NCBI GenBank assembly: GCA_022562855.1 | Contig: JADFON010000107.1 | Span: 1-6,572 of the forward strand | Source of the DNA: Candidatus Zhuqueibacterota bacterium | GTDB taxonomy: Bacteria > SM23-31 | Direction: 5' to 3' | Length of the DNA stretch: 6,572 nucleotides | Shown: one piece after another, positions 1 through 6,193 of the stretch | How positions within the stretch are numbered: position 1 is the stretch's first letter | How the letters are laid out: each line of letters begins with the position of its first letter | Notes under the pieces: generated by a model | Told to the model about the DNA's origin: nothing | What the model saw: the letters and a program-made list of their open reading frames with translations, nothing else | The model's database searches: none | Translations under genes and position numbers: made by a program

Positions 1-2002
1 CCCGGTAAGCTTTTTCATGATCAATGTCCCTCGCGATACATTCCCGGTATAATTTCAGGGCAATCGAATAATCGCCGTTATTTTCACTGATAAATCCGAG
101 AGTATGATAGACCTCAGCGTAATCCGGGTTTAACTCAATAATTTTTTCAAGCCCTGTAAAACCTTCATCAATCTTCCCTGTCTGGTACAGTACGGCGTAT
201 AAATTATGCATCGCTTCGATATGATTCGGATGCTCTTTTAGAATTTCCCGGTAAAGAGAAATTCCTTCGTCGAATTTCTGTTCTATAATAAAACGGTTTG
301 CTTTTTCAAATAATTCCCGGATCTTTGTTTCTGAATTGTCACCGTTTGCACCATCGCCGGAAGTACCGCTCGTTACAACTTCTTTGCTTCCGGTTTCTCT
401 TTTCCCGATAGGGACGGCTCGCCCCGCAGGAGGTTCTAAATTCCATTTCTGAGAATATCTCTGTGCGTTTTCGATTAACAGTTTTTCATAATCCTCTTTA
501 AGCAGCTGAAAAGTAACCGAACCATGATGATGTATAAATACACCTTCTGCAATTGCGCACTTAATGTCTGCTCTAAGAGCGCGTAAACAAAAGTCGTCGT
601 CTTCATAGTTTCCGATTCGGAATCTCTCATCAAATCCACCTATCGTTTCAATAACTTTCTTTTTTACAAAGAGACAGAATCCGCGAAGATTTTGTTCGTA
701 TTTTAGACCCATCCCGTATTTTGTCCATCGGTTTTCAGCGTATTCAGGCATTTTCTCTATGGAATCGTAGGGAACGTCAGGAATCATCTGCGAGCCGCTG
801 ATGTAATTAGTAACAGGTCCAACTATACCAAGTTGAAAATCTGTCTCCGATACACGTCTCAAACGGTCAAGCCATGAGTCCGACACAACAACATCGTTAT
901 TTAATATGACCAGAAAATCACCCCGGGCTCGCCGGATACCCTGGTTTACCGCACTTGCAAATCCATCGTTTTCTTTGTTGGTTATTACCTTAATATCCTT
1001 TTCACTTTTCAAATATTCTGCAGTTTTGTCGGTGGAACCATTATCTATAATGATTATCTCTGTTTCGTCCATCGGCGAACAACGGCGGATACTTTCGATA
1101 CACTCTTTTGTATAATCCACACTGTTGTAAACCGGAATAATGATGCTGTATAATGGGACGGATATTTCTTCGCCGCCAGCTGCGAACCATCCTGCCCCGA
1201 ATAATTCCTCCCCCGTTAAATTATAGTCTTTCCCGTAATATGCATCTATTTTCTTTCTTAGCGCAGAAAGGCTTGCGCGTGTCCGCTTCTCCCCTGTCTC
1301 CTTTCCGGCGGATTGAAATCTTTGCTGATCTTTGTGATGCACAAAAACATCAAGCGCGACTTTGAGCGTATAACCCTCTCTTCTCAGACGCAAGCAAAGA
1401 TCGAGATCCTCACCTCCGGCAAATAAAGACTCATCAAACGGAGCCGGACCTCCCTCTTGAGAGAAACCAAATTTATCCAAAACCGTACGGTCAATCATTA
1501 TGCAAAAACCTGTCAGCAGCCGGGTAGCTAACGACTCTCCTCTTTTTCTGCTCAATATTTCTTTTGCCAGTTCATCAAATTTTTGTTGACGGTCCTTTTC
1601 AGATATATAGAGGTTCCAATTTTGATCGCCTGCCGCAAAATTTGAGATGGGCCCTACCGCTGCCGTTATACCGCCCAAATGTGCTGCAAGCGATTCCAGC
1701 CAACCGGAGAAAACAAGAGCTTCCGGATTCAAAAATACAATCTTAGCTCCCTTCGCTTCTCTTATTCCCTGGTTGTAAGCCTTGCCGAATCCTCCATTTT
1801 CCCTGTTGAGAATTATTTTTATATCTTTTTGATTCTGCAAAATTTTGGGCGTGTTGTCCTTTGAAGCGTTGTCGACAACGATTATTTCATGAAGAGAAGA
1901 AGTATGCTTTTTAATCGAAGTAAGGCAGGCTTCAATATTTTTGTGGGAATTATACGTTACAATGACAATCGATGTCAGATTTTGTATTGCGCTTATTTCC
2001 AT
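1..2002 (-). CDS. Tandem family 2 glycosyltransferase with C-terminal TPR repeats (3' end cut by window edge)
   Basis: The frame stays open from the ATG at 2002 to the left edge, giving at least 667 residues without a stop. Residues ~10-260 form a first GT2 (GT-A) domain: SIVIVTYNS, VVDNAS (D44), LNPEA (91-95) and GGED (E198/D199). Residues ~280-515 form a second: SIIIPVYNS, IIDNGSTD, LNND (D370) and YEDDD (E467/D468), with a late HHHGS. A Ser/Gly/Thr-rich linker leads into TPR helices from ~563, for example around LNPDYAEVYHTLGF. Such proteins move sugars from nucleotide-sugar donors in the cytoplasm, with TPRs usually binding a protein partner. The first domain has NPE where the second has NND, so the two sites may differ in donor or activity. 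The start lies 9 bases after the methyltransferase stop, in the same frame and with no clear SD, suggesting translational coupling. Acceptor and sugar are unknown. Confidence 0.93.
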   Translation of the reverse strand, partial: MEISAIQNLTSIVIVTYNSHKNIEACLTSIKKHTSSLHEIIVVDNASKDNTPKILQNQKDIKIILNRENGGFGKAYNQGIREAKGAKIVFLNPEALVFSGWLESLAAHLGGITAAVGPISNFAAGDQNWNLYISEKDRQQKFDELAKEILSRKRGESLATRLLTGFCIMIDRTVLDKFGFSQEGGPAPFDESLFAGGEDLDLCLRLRREGYTLKVALDVFVHHKDQQRFQSAGKETGEKRTRASLSALRKKIDAYYGKDYNLTGEELFGAGWFAAGGEEISVPLYSIIIPVYNSVDYTKECIESIRRCSPMDETEIIIIDNGSTDKTAEYLKSEKDIKVITNKENDGFASAVNQGIRRARGDFLVILNNDVVVSDSWLDRLRRVSETDFQLGIVGPVTNYISGSQMIPDVPYDSIEKMPEYAENRWTKYGMGLKYEQNLRGFCLFVKKKVIETIGGFDERFRIGNYEDDDFCLRALRADIKCAIAEGVFIHHHGSVTFQLLKEDYEKLLIENAQRYSQKWNLEPPAGRAVPIGKRETGSKEVVTSGTSGDGANGDNSETKIRELFEKANRFIIEQKFDEGISLYREILKEHPNHIEAMHNLYAVLYQTGKIDEGFTGLEKIIELNPDYAEVYHTLGFISENNGDYSIALKLYRECIARDIDHEKAYR

Positions 2003-2011
2003 GGTTTTAAT

Positions 2012-2782
2012 TTACATCTTTTTTGTACAAATACATACTATCTGTGGGCTTTTCTGTGAAAATTCTGAACGGTCATAGTCGCCATAAACATTGATAACAT
2101 CGAATCCGTTTTTCTCCAGCAAATATTCCATTTCGTATCTGAATATAAGGCTCATTTTCAGGTTTTTGGTTTTCTTTGTGACCTCACCGTCCTGGTCATA
2201 TTCCTCATACAAAAAGTCAATATCGATAAGTTGTTTAGCCATATCCCGGGTTGCATATTCCCATTGCACAACAACTTTTTTCATATCTCGGACATAGAAA
2301 TGTTGAAGAAACTGTATTTTCGGTTCCTTTGACGCACACATCTCGAAATTTGGTGAAAAAATGTCTATAATAAGTTTACCGTCATCTTCAAGATGGTCTC
2401 TGCATGATAGCAGGCATTTGTCCAGATCATCCCTATCGGTCAGGAGCAAAAATGAATTAAACGGAATGATAATAAGTCTAAATTTTTGATCGATTTCAAA
2501 ATTCTGCATTTCTTGGGTACTGAAATGAATCTTCTTTGCAACGTCAGGCGGTTCATTTTCTAATTTCCTGTCAAGAATCTGAAGCATTTTAGGCGAATTG
2601 TCTATCCCCCAAATTTCATGCCCTTCCCGCGCCAAGGGTAACGTAATCCTGCCGGTGCCGCAAGCCAGCTCTAAAATCGGTCCACCGGTTTTCTTCGCTT
2701 CTTCGACAAGAAATGGAATATCCTGCACCAAATTTCGCCATTCCGTATCATAATAACCTGCTAAAGAATCATAATCAGGCAT
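2012..2782 (-). CDS. Class I SAM-dependent methyltransferase
   Basis: This 256-residue protein has a Rossmann-fold methyltransferase core. Motif I is ILELACGTGR (residues 36-45), followed by an acidic residue at the end of strand 2 (GID, D61) that should bind the SAM ribose. The post-motif stretch FRLIIIPFNSFLLL (101-114) and DDGKLIIDIFSPN (134-145) match motif IV/V positions of the Methyltransf_25-like group. The YDSLAGYYD start is typical of small soluble enzymes that methylate sugars, lipids or small molecules. SD GAGGAA (2791..2796) sits 8 bases before the ATG and fixes the start; an upstream ATG at 2798 is out of frame. The gene is first in a unit with the double glycosyltransferase downstream, so methylation of a glycan or its sugar precursor is the likeliest role. 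That is inference from context; the substrate cannot be read from the sequence. Confidence 0.93.
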   Translation of the reverse strand: MPDYDSLAGYYDTEWRNLVQDIPFLVEEAKKTGGPILELACGTGRITLPLAREGHEIWGIDNSPKMLQILDRKLENEPPDVAKKIHFSTQEMQNFEIDQKFRLIIIPFNSFLLLTDRDDLDKCLLSCRDHLEDDGKLIIDIFSPNFEMCASKEPKIQFLQHFYVRDMKKVVVQWEYATRDMAKQLIDIDFLYEEYDQDGEVTKKTKNLKMSLIFRYEMEYLLEKNGFDVINVYGDYDRSEFSQKSPQIVCICTKKM

Positions 2783-2809
2783 CGTAAAACTTCCTCATGA
2801 TTAATATAC

Positions 2810-2841
2810 AAAAAAACCAGCCATTCCGAGCGAATGCTGGT
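2810..2841 (-). terminator. Intrinsic-terminator-like hairpin in the methyltransferase leader
   Basis: On the minus strand, ACCAG-CATTC pairs with GAATG-(G)-CTGGT around a five-base loop GCTCG. This makes a 10-bp stem with one bulged G, followed at once by seven T residues (2816..2810). It is placed to end transcripts of the upstream TPR glycosyltransferase. However, it also lies only a few bases after the predicted start of the promoter at 2852..2880, so it may act as an attenuator or a 5'-end hairpin instead. Confidence 0.8.
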
Positions 2842-2851
2842 CTTTAAAAGA

Positions 2852-2880
2852 AATATAGAGAATTCAGGACTTTTTGTCAA
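2852..2880 (-). promoter_or_regulatory. Near-consensus sigma70 promoter for the methyltransferase / double glycosyltransferase unit
   Basis: The minus strand carries TTGACA (2880..2875), a 17-base spacer, and TATATT (2857..2852). The -35 is perfect, the spacing is optimal and the -10 matches five of six consensus bases. The predicted start is near A2845, about 63 bases before the methyltransferase ATG. No other candidate in this gap has both elements. The hairpin at 2841..2816 begins at about +5 of this transcript. Confidence 0.75.
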
Positions 2881-2907
2881 GAAAATTACTCTGTAGAATT
2901 CTCTGTC

Positions 2908-2957
2908 AGTAATAGCCATACCGCCCGGAAAAACAGCTACTACTTTTTGTTTTTTTT
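2908..2957 (+). terminator. Weak plus-strand terminator-like hairpin with long T tract
   Basis: AGTAATAGC (2908..2916) pairs with GCTACTACT (2936..2944), with one A-C mismatch and a 19-base loop. On the plus strand it runs into a T tract interrupted by one G (2944..2957). The T tract follows the hairpin only on the plus strand, so it cannot terminate the minus-strand gene ending at 2966. No plus-strand gene lies upstream. It could block antisense transcription, or be chance in AT-rich spacer. Confidence 0.3.
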
Positions 2958-2965
2958 AGAGCCGT

Positions 2966-4111
2966 TTAAAACTGCATAGCTCCCTCGGCTATTAACTGCC
3001 TTTCCCCAAGAAAGGATAATCGTAAATTCTCCCGGGGGCGATCATCCTTGATGCATGCCAGATTATACTTTGGCTCAAACGAATTCGTGCTGTATTTTGC
3101 TGCCTTTTTAAGTTCGGAAATAGAGCGATCGGATTCTCCAGTATGAAAATGAAGGACGCCCAGATTATTAAGACATGCAACGTGCTGCGGATTTAATGCG
3201 AGACACTTCCCATATTCTTCGTCCGCTTTTTGGTGTTTTCCTATCTTAAAATAACAGTTTCCCGTAAAATAATAAATATCCTCATTGAGCTCGTTAATCT
3301 CAAGCGCTTTTTGAAAATGCGGCAACGCTTGTCTCGTCATTCCGATCTTAAACAAAACCCTTCCCAGTCCTATCCGGAAATCCTCTTCCTTATCATAAAC
3401 ACGTGATAACTGAGAAGCGATTTCTGCCGGTTCATACTTTTTGAGAGCTTTTTTTTCAAATTTCCTTGTTTTTTCTAAATCCCTCCCCATGCTGTTTTCG
3501 TGGTATCTATTCCTGACAAGAGGAAGATCTATATAATCGACTATCGTTTGCTTTGCTATCCTCAAATACAAATCGTAATCTTCAGCCAACGTAAAAGTCT
3601 CATCAAATCCATTGACCTTTTTAAATACGGATGAACGCATTATCGTAGCCGAAATCGAACCAATCCAGTTTATTTCATACATCCTTCCCAAAAATGTCTT
3701 TCTTGAATAACGGGGAAACTTACTCACTCCGGTCAAAAACTCGCCGTTCTCGTTTATAAATGTTGTGCTGCAAAAGACCATTCCCGTTTTCGGGTTTTCT
3801 TCAAACTTCTTTATGCACAACTCATACCTCATTTTCCCGTTTATGTCATCAACGTCGATAAAAGAAACATATTCGCCTGTCGACTTTTTGAAACCAAGAT
3901 TTCGCGCCGATGATTGCCCCTTGTGCTTTGTAGCAATAAAAGTAATGGCATCTTTGTAGTCAGCGGCGGCTCCCAAAACATCCTCTTTCGAACCATCATC
4001 TACGACAATAACTTCTAAATTTCTATAGGTACTTTTGAATATAGAATGAAGGCAGTCATACAGGTATTCTGAACTATTATATACCGGAATAATTACGCTT
4101 ATTTTATCCAA
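2966..4111 (-). CDS. Family 2 glycosyltransferase with C-terminal TPR repeats, TTG start
   Basis: This 381-residue protein opens with a GT2 GT-A domain (~1-225): ISVIIPVYNSSEYL, VVDDGS (D38/D39), the metal-binding DVDD (D86xD88), the probable catalytic-base motif LAEDYDLYLRI (E177/D178) and RYHENS. Residues ~242-355 hold about three TPRs, with A-L-N-P-type helices such as ALPHFQKALEIN and CLALNPQHVACLNNLGVLHFHTG. The last ~25 residues do not fit a TPR. It should transfer a sugar in the cytoplasm, the TPRs probably docking on the acceptor or a partner. The start is TTG: an in-frame TGA lies six codons upstream, no in-frame ATG intervenes, and AAGGA (4124..4120) sits 8 bases before it. The downstream hairpin at 2841..2810 may separate it from the methyltransferase unit. 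It shares its fold order with the protein at 1..2002 but has only one glycosyltransferase domain. Confidence 0.93.
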   Translation of the reverse strand: MDKISVIIPVYNSSEYLYDCLHSIFKSTYRNLEVIVVDDGSKEDVLGAAADYKDAITFIATKHKGQSSARNLGFKKSTGEYVSFIDVDDINGKMRYELCIKKFEENPKTGMVFCSTTFINENGEFLTGVSKFPRYSRKTFLGRMYEINWIGSISATIMRSSVFKKVNGFDETFTLAEDYDLYLRIAKQTIVDYIDLPLVRNRYHENSMGRDLEKTRKFEKKALKKYEPAEIASQLSRVYDKEEDFRIGLGRVLFKIGMTRQALPHFQKALEINELNEDIYYFTGNCYFKIGKHQKADEEYGKCLALNPQHVACLNNLGVLHFHTGESDRSISELKKAAKYSTNSFEPKYNLACIKDDRPRENLRLSFLGERQLIAEGAMQF

Positions 4112-4230
4112 TGAACAAATCCTTGTTCAAAAAACCTTAAATGGAAGTAGAATACTAATCGCTGAGGTGTAGGTAATTCCTTTGCCTTATATTCGGCAAA
4201 TTGACTTCCAAAGTTTATTTTATAGAACAT
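4099..4230 (-). CDS. Possible 43-residue leader ORF overlapping the TPR glycosyltransferase start (doubtful)
   Basis: An ATG at 4230 opens 43 codons ending in TAA at 4101..4099, overlapping the glycosyltransferase start by 13 bases in another frame. The predicted peptide is rich in Phe and basic residues (it contains LVFYFHLRFF and ends FVHWIK) and has no family I recognise. Against it: no convincing SD (only AAGA in AT-rich sequence), a candidate promoter whose -35 lies just 16 bases upstream of the ATG, and a length that chance alone gives fairly often. For it: the frame fills nearly the whole leader and ends at the downstream start in a coupling arrangement. Confidence 0.2.
   Translation of the reverse strand: MFYKINFGSQFAEYKAKELPTPQRLVFYFHLRFFEQGFVHWIK
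4109..4129 (-). promoter_or_regulatory. SD-in-loop hairpin before the TTG start of the TPR glycosyltransferase
   Basis: TGAACAA (4129..4123 on the minus strand) and TTGTTCA (4118..4112) are perfect 7-bp arms around the loop GGAT. The SD AAGGA overlaps the arm and the loop, and the TTG start (4111..4109) follows the second arm directly. The SD spacing is 8 bases, which supports the TTG. The stem could tune translation, or the palindrome could be a DNA operator. The stem itself is AU-rich and weak. Confidence 0.5.
4181..4200. repeat. Short inverted repeat in the glycosyltransferase leader
   Basis: TTTGCC (4181..4186) and GGCAAA (4195..4200) are perfect 6-bp arms around an 8-base AT-rich spacer. 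It lies about 70 bases upstream of the TTG start, with no T tract after it on either strand. It could be an operator half-site pair or a small RNA stem. No function is supported beyond the symmetry. Confidence 0.3.
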
Positions 4231-4251
4231 AAATTTTCTTATATTTGTCAA
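4222..4251 (-). promoter_or_regulatory. Candidate minus-strand promoter for the TPR glycosyltransferase
   Basis: A perfect TTGACA (4251..4246 on the minus strand) is followed after 18 bases by TTCTAT (4227..4222), a poor -10, with TATAAA slightly further on at 21 bases. The -35 is convincing but the -10 assignment is not. If used, the leader would be about 100 bases long and include the inverted repeat at 4181..4200 and the SD hairpin. Confidence 0.35.
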
Positions 4252-4292
4252 TCAAATATTTTTATTAAATTGTTACTAAAATAATTGTGTGA

Positions 4293-4312
4293 TTTTGAAT
4301 AAAGATTCAAAA
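4293..4312. repeat. Perfect 8-bp inverted repeat upstream of the HD-GYP-like gene promoter
   Basis: TTTTGAAT (4293..4300) and ATTCAAAA (4305..4312) are exact reverse complements separated by AAAG. It ends 7 bases before the candidate -35 at 4320. That position suits an activator or repressor site. It has no adjacent T tract, so an operator is more likely than a terminator, although AT-rich sequence makes such palindromes less surprising. Confidence 0.35.
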
Positions 4313-4319
4313 ATATTTC

Positions 4320-4347
4320 TTGATATTATCTTCTTTTTTTATATTAT
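4320..4347 (+). promoter_or_regulatory. Candidate sigma70 promoter for the HD-GYP-like / receiver operon
   Basis: TTGATA (4320..4325), a 16-base spacer and TATTAT (4342..4347) give 5/6 matches at both elements; the start would be near 4354, leaving a leader of about 110 bases. An overlapping alternative is the extended -10 sequence TGATATTAT at 4321..4329. The sequence is very AT-rich, so chance matches are likely. Confidence 0.4.
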
Positions 4348-4421
4348 TATGTAGTATATTATTACGGCTTCAACATCTCACCAAACTCATATAAAACATT
4401 ATTTTGTATCTGTAGATTCAA

Positions 4422-4439
4422 AGGGTACATAATTACCCT
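4422..4439 (+). other. Small hairpin in the 5' leader of the HD-GYP-like gene
   Basis: AGGGTA (4422..4427) and TACCCT (4434..4439) are perfect 6-bp arms around CATAAT. The hairpin ends 15 bases before the SD. It is more GC-rich than its surroundings, so it should fold in the mRNA. No T tract follows, so it is not a terminator. It may modulate translation or be a protein-binding site. Confidence 0.35.
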
Positions 4440-4454
4440 AACGCAAAAGCAACA

Positions 4455-4460
4455 AGAGGA
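4455..4460 (+). promoter_or_regulatory. SD that decides the start of the HD-GYP-like gene
   Basis: AGAGGA abuts an ATG at 4461 with no spacer, which is too close for initiation there. It is 6 bases before the in-frame ATG at 4467, which is ideal. The start is therefore placed at 4467, two codons shorter than the longest frame. A further ATG at 4476 has a 15-base spacing and is less likely. Confidence 0.8.
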
Positions 4461-4466
4461 ATGTTC

Positions 4467-5777
4467 ATGAGTATAATGGATATTTTTTCCCCTGATACAG
4501 ATACAATTGACATCTCCGGGTTGGACACGCTCATAAGTTTTTCCAGGTATCAGCCGCATCATCAGGACAACTTTTTCACAGGTTTGCTTCTCGCAGAAGA
4601 CCTGATGAGCCATAAGGGCGTAACACTCTACACGAATGGAACAACAATCACACCAGACAGAATTGCACGGTTAGTTGAAATTCACGACATGTATCCATCT
4701 TTTGAATTTGAATTCAAAATTAAACGAAGTCCTGAACTCATTTCAAAATTCAAACAGGAAATAATTACAAAACTGGCAAAATTGCTTGCCTTTAGATCAA
4801 AGTATAAAATATATACCAAGTTTTTCGGCGAAAATAAAAAAGAAATACTCTCCTACTTTGACAATTTTTTCATAGATGAAGCACGAATTCTGACTGTTTA
4901 CAAGATGAAATTTTTGACTGATGCCTCTCCGCTGAAAAATTCGATGTTATTCTTTAACCATTCTTTATCAATGGCGATGTTTGCTTACGCCCTCGTTCAT
5001 ACCGATGAGATAAAAAAAGTTGCGCCATTTTCCCAGGAAGAAATCAATGAGTTAGTTTCAGCCGCGTTATTTTATAGTTTCGGAGCAACAAACCAAACAG
5101 ATACAATCTTGAAAGAAGAACCGGATAACCGTAAGGAAATCTATAATGACGTAATCAGAACCAGTCCGGATTTGGTAAAGGACTTGAATCCCACACCCCG
5201 GACCCTGGAGGCGATGAAGTTTGCAAGCGATTATAATTTTGACGTCCTGGATTTTGTGAAAAAAGAAGATAAGACCTGTTTAATGGCGAACATTATTACC
5301 ATTTCCGATATCTTTTTACAGACGGAAAGCGGTCTTTTCGAGGTGCGCAAGAAAATTTCACACATTATCGACGGATTAAACATAAGGGCAATACGGTCAA
5401 AATTGAACAATACGGTCGTAAAAGCTCTGACCATTGCCCTCCATTTTAAAGATATATTCGATTTTTATGAGGAAATGGAGATGCTCAAGAATCTGTGCCA
5501 GTTTGAAGGCGGTAATCACGGTCTCCCCTATCCGCTGACCGGATTTAAAAGCCCGACCCTTTTTGTATGCAAAAACCATAAGAACCTGTGTGAATATTAT
5601 GAAAAATCGCTAAAAGCGGTTACCGTTGTCACCCCGTTGGAAGACCTTCCCCAGGGTAAATACGCACGCTGTACTATAGCAACGCAAAAATTACTTGATT
5701 TTTACAGGGGACATTATGGGGAAATAAAAGAGGATTTTAGAAAAAGCGAAAAAGCAAAACCGGCTCCGTCGGCATAA
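4467..5777 (+). CDS. Degenerate HD-GYP-like protein with Cys-rich C-terminal region
   Basis: This 436-residue soluble protein has no signal peptide or membrane segment. Residues ~38-70 (LLLAEDLMSHKGVTLYTNGTTITPDRIARL) match the short lead-in pattern common before HD-GYP domains. Residues ~155-335 follow an HD-GYP helical outline. FNHSLSMAMFAYAL (163-176) keeps a possible first His (H165), but YSFGA (203-207) stands where HDIGK should be. No HHE or GYP follows, and only SD (D281) in IITISDIFLQTESG remains of the later ligand region. It should therefore not hydrolyse cyclic di-GMP, and may instead bind a nucleotide or a protein. Residues 344-402 add C344, C368-x2-H371-x3-C375 and C402, a candidate metal site. 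The tail is Lys/Pro-rich. The receiver gene follows after 41 bases, suggesting a joint signalling role. The CDS is secure; the family assignment is inference and a divergent HDOD-like protein is the alternative. Confidence 0.75.
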   Translation: MSIMDIFSPDTDTIDISGLDTLISFSRYQPHHQDNFFTGLLLAEDLMSHKGVTLYTNGTTITPDRIARLVEIHDMYPSFEFEFKIKRSPELISKFKQEIITKLAKLLAFRSKYKIYTKFFGENKKEILSYFDNFFIDEARILTVYKMKFLTDASPLKNSMLFFNHSLSMAMFAYALVHTDEIKKVAPFSQEEINELVSAALFYSFGATNQTDTILKEEPDNRKEIYNDVIRTSPDLVKDLNPTPRTLEAMKFASDYNFDVLDFVKKEDKTCLMANIITISDIFLQTESGLFEVRKKISHIIDGLNIRAIRSKLNNTVVKALTIALHFKDIFDFYEEMEMLKNLCQFEGGNHGLPYPLTGFKSPTLFVCKNHKNLCEYYEKSLKAVTVVTPLEDLPQGKYARCTIATQKLLDFYRGHYGEIKEDFRKSEKAKPAPSA

Positions 5778-5818
5778 TATTATAAACAAGTCAACTATTT
5801 TTATTCAAGGAACTTTTA

Positions 5819-6193
5819 ATGGTGAAAACAATACTAATAGTCGATGACGATCAAGCTATTCAGGAACTGCTAAGTACCGCACTCAATGAATATTCCAATT
5901 ACAAGCCAATTGCGGCTGAGGATGGAGAAGCGGCGCTGGAATTGATCCGGTTAGACAAACCCGACCTGATTCTTGTCGATATGTTGATGCCGCGGATTGG
6001 CGGTATTGCCCTATTGATCAATCTGAAAAAAATAGAAGAGACAAAAAACATACCGGTTATACTAATGTCCGGCGTAATGAAACATGAAACCCTGCAAAAG
6101 GAAGGGCTGGATATGGGGGCAGCCGCATATTTTATTAAACCTCTCGATGTGAAAAAGCTGCTCGACAAAATTAAATCGCTTTTAGATGGATAA
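5819..6193 (+). CDS. Stand-alone response regulator receiver (CheY-like)
   Basis: The 124 residues form one complete receiver domain and nothing else. The acidic pocket is D9/D10/D11 (ILIVDDDQ), the phospho-acceptor is D54 (LILVDMLMP), the switch Ser is S84 (VILMSG) and the conserved Lys is K107 (YFIKPLD), so phosphorylation should work. With no DNA-binding or enzymatic output domain, it must act by protein contact or as a phosphate relay. SD AAGGAA (5807..5812) is 6 bases before the ATG; a GTG one codon later is a weaker alternative. It lies 41 bases after the HD-GYP-like gene with no terminator between, so the two are probably co-transcribed and the neighbour is its likeliest partner. No histidine kinase gene is in the window, so the phosphate donor must be encoded elsewhere. 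Confidence 0.95.
   Translation: MVKTILIVDDDQAIQELLSTALNEYSNYKPIAAEDGEAALELIRLDKPDLILVDMLMPRIGGIALLINLKKIEETKNIPVILMSGVMKHETLQKEGLDMGAAAYFIKPLDVKKLLDKIKSLLDG

Noticed and set aside
2761-2919. A 52-codon minus-strand ORF beginning MAITDREFYR between the glycosyltransferase and the methyltransferase.
   Set aside because: It runs through the promoter and the terminator-like hairpin, overlaps the methyltransferase start, and has no SD, so it is most likely a chance frame.
2928-2992. In a neighbouring frame, the end of the TPR glycosyltransferase would continue as AVLNGSKKNKK and stop, which looks like a natural Lys-rich tail and hinted at a frameshift.
   Set aside because: There is no homopolymer slip site or homology evidence upstream to show where the frame would change, and the annotated TAA gives a complete protein.
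4436-4460. ACGCAAAAGC before the HD-GYP-like gene recalls part of the cyclic di-GMP-I riboswitch consensus.
   Set aside because: The required upstream conserved segment (CACA, GGCAAACC) and the two-stem fold are absent; the match is a short AT-rich coincidence.
5231-5579. Minus-strand open frames inside the HD-GYP-like gene, and similar frames opposite the glycosyltransferases, methyltransferase and receiver.
   Set aside because: They are antisense shadows of well-supported genes, with no SD and no recognisable domains.
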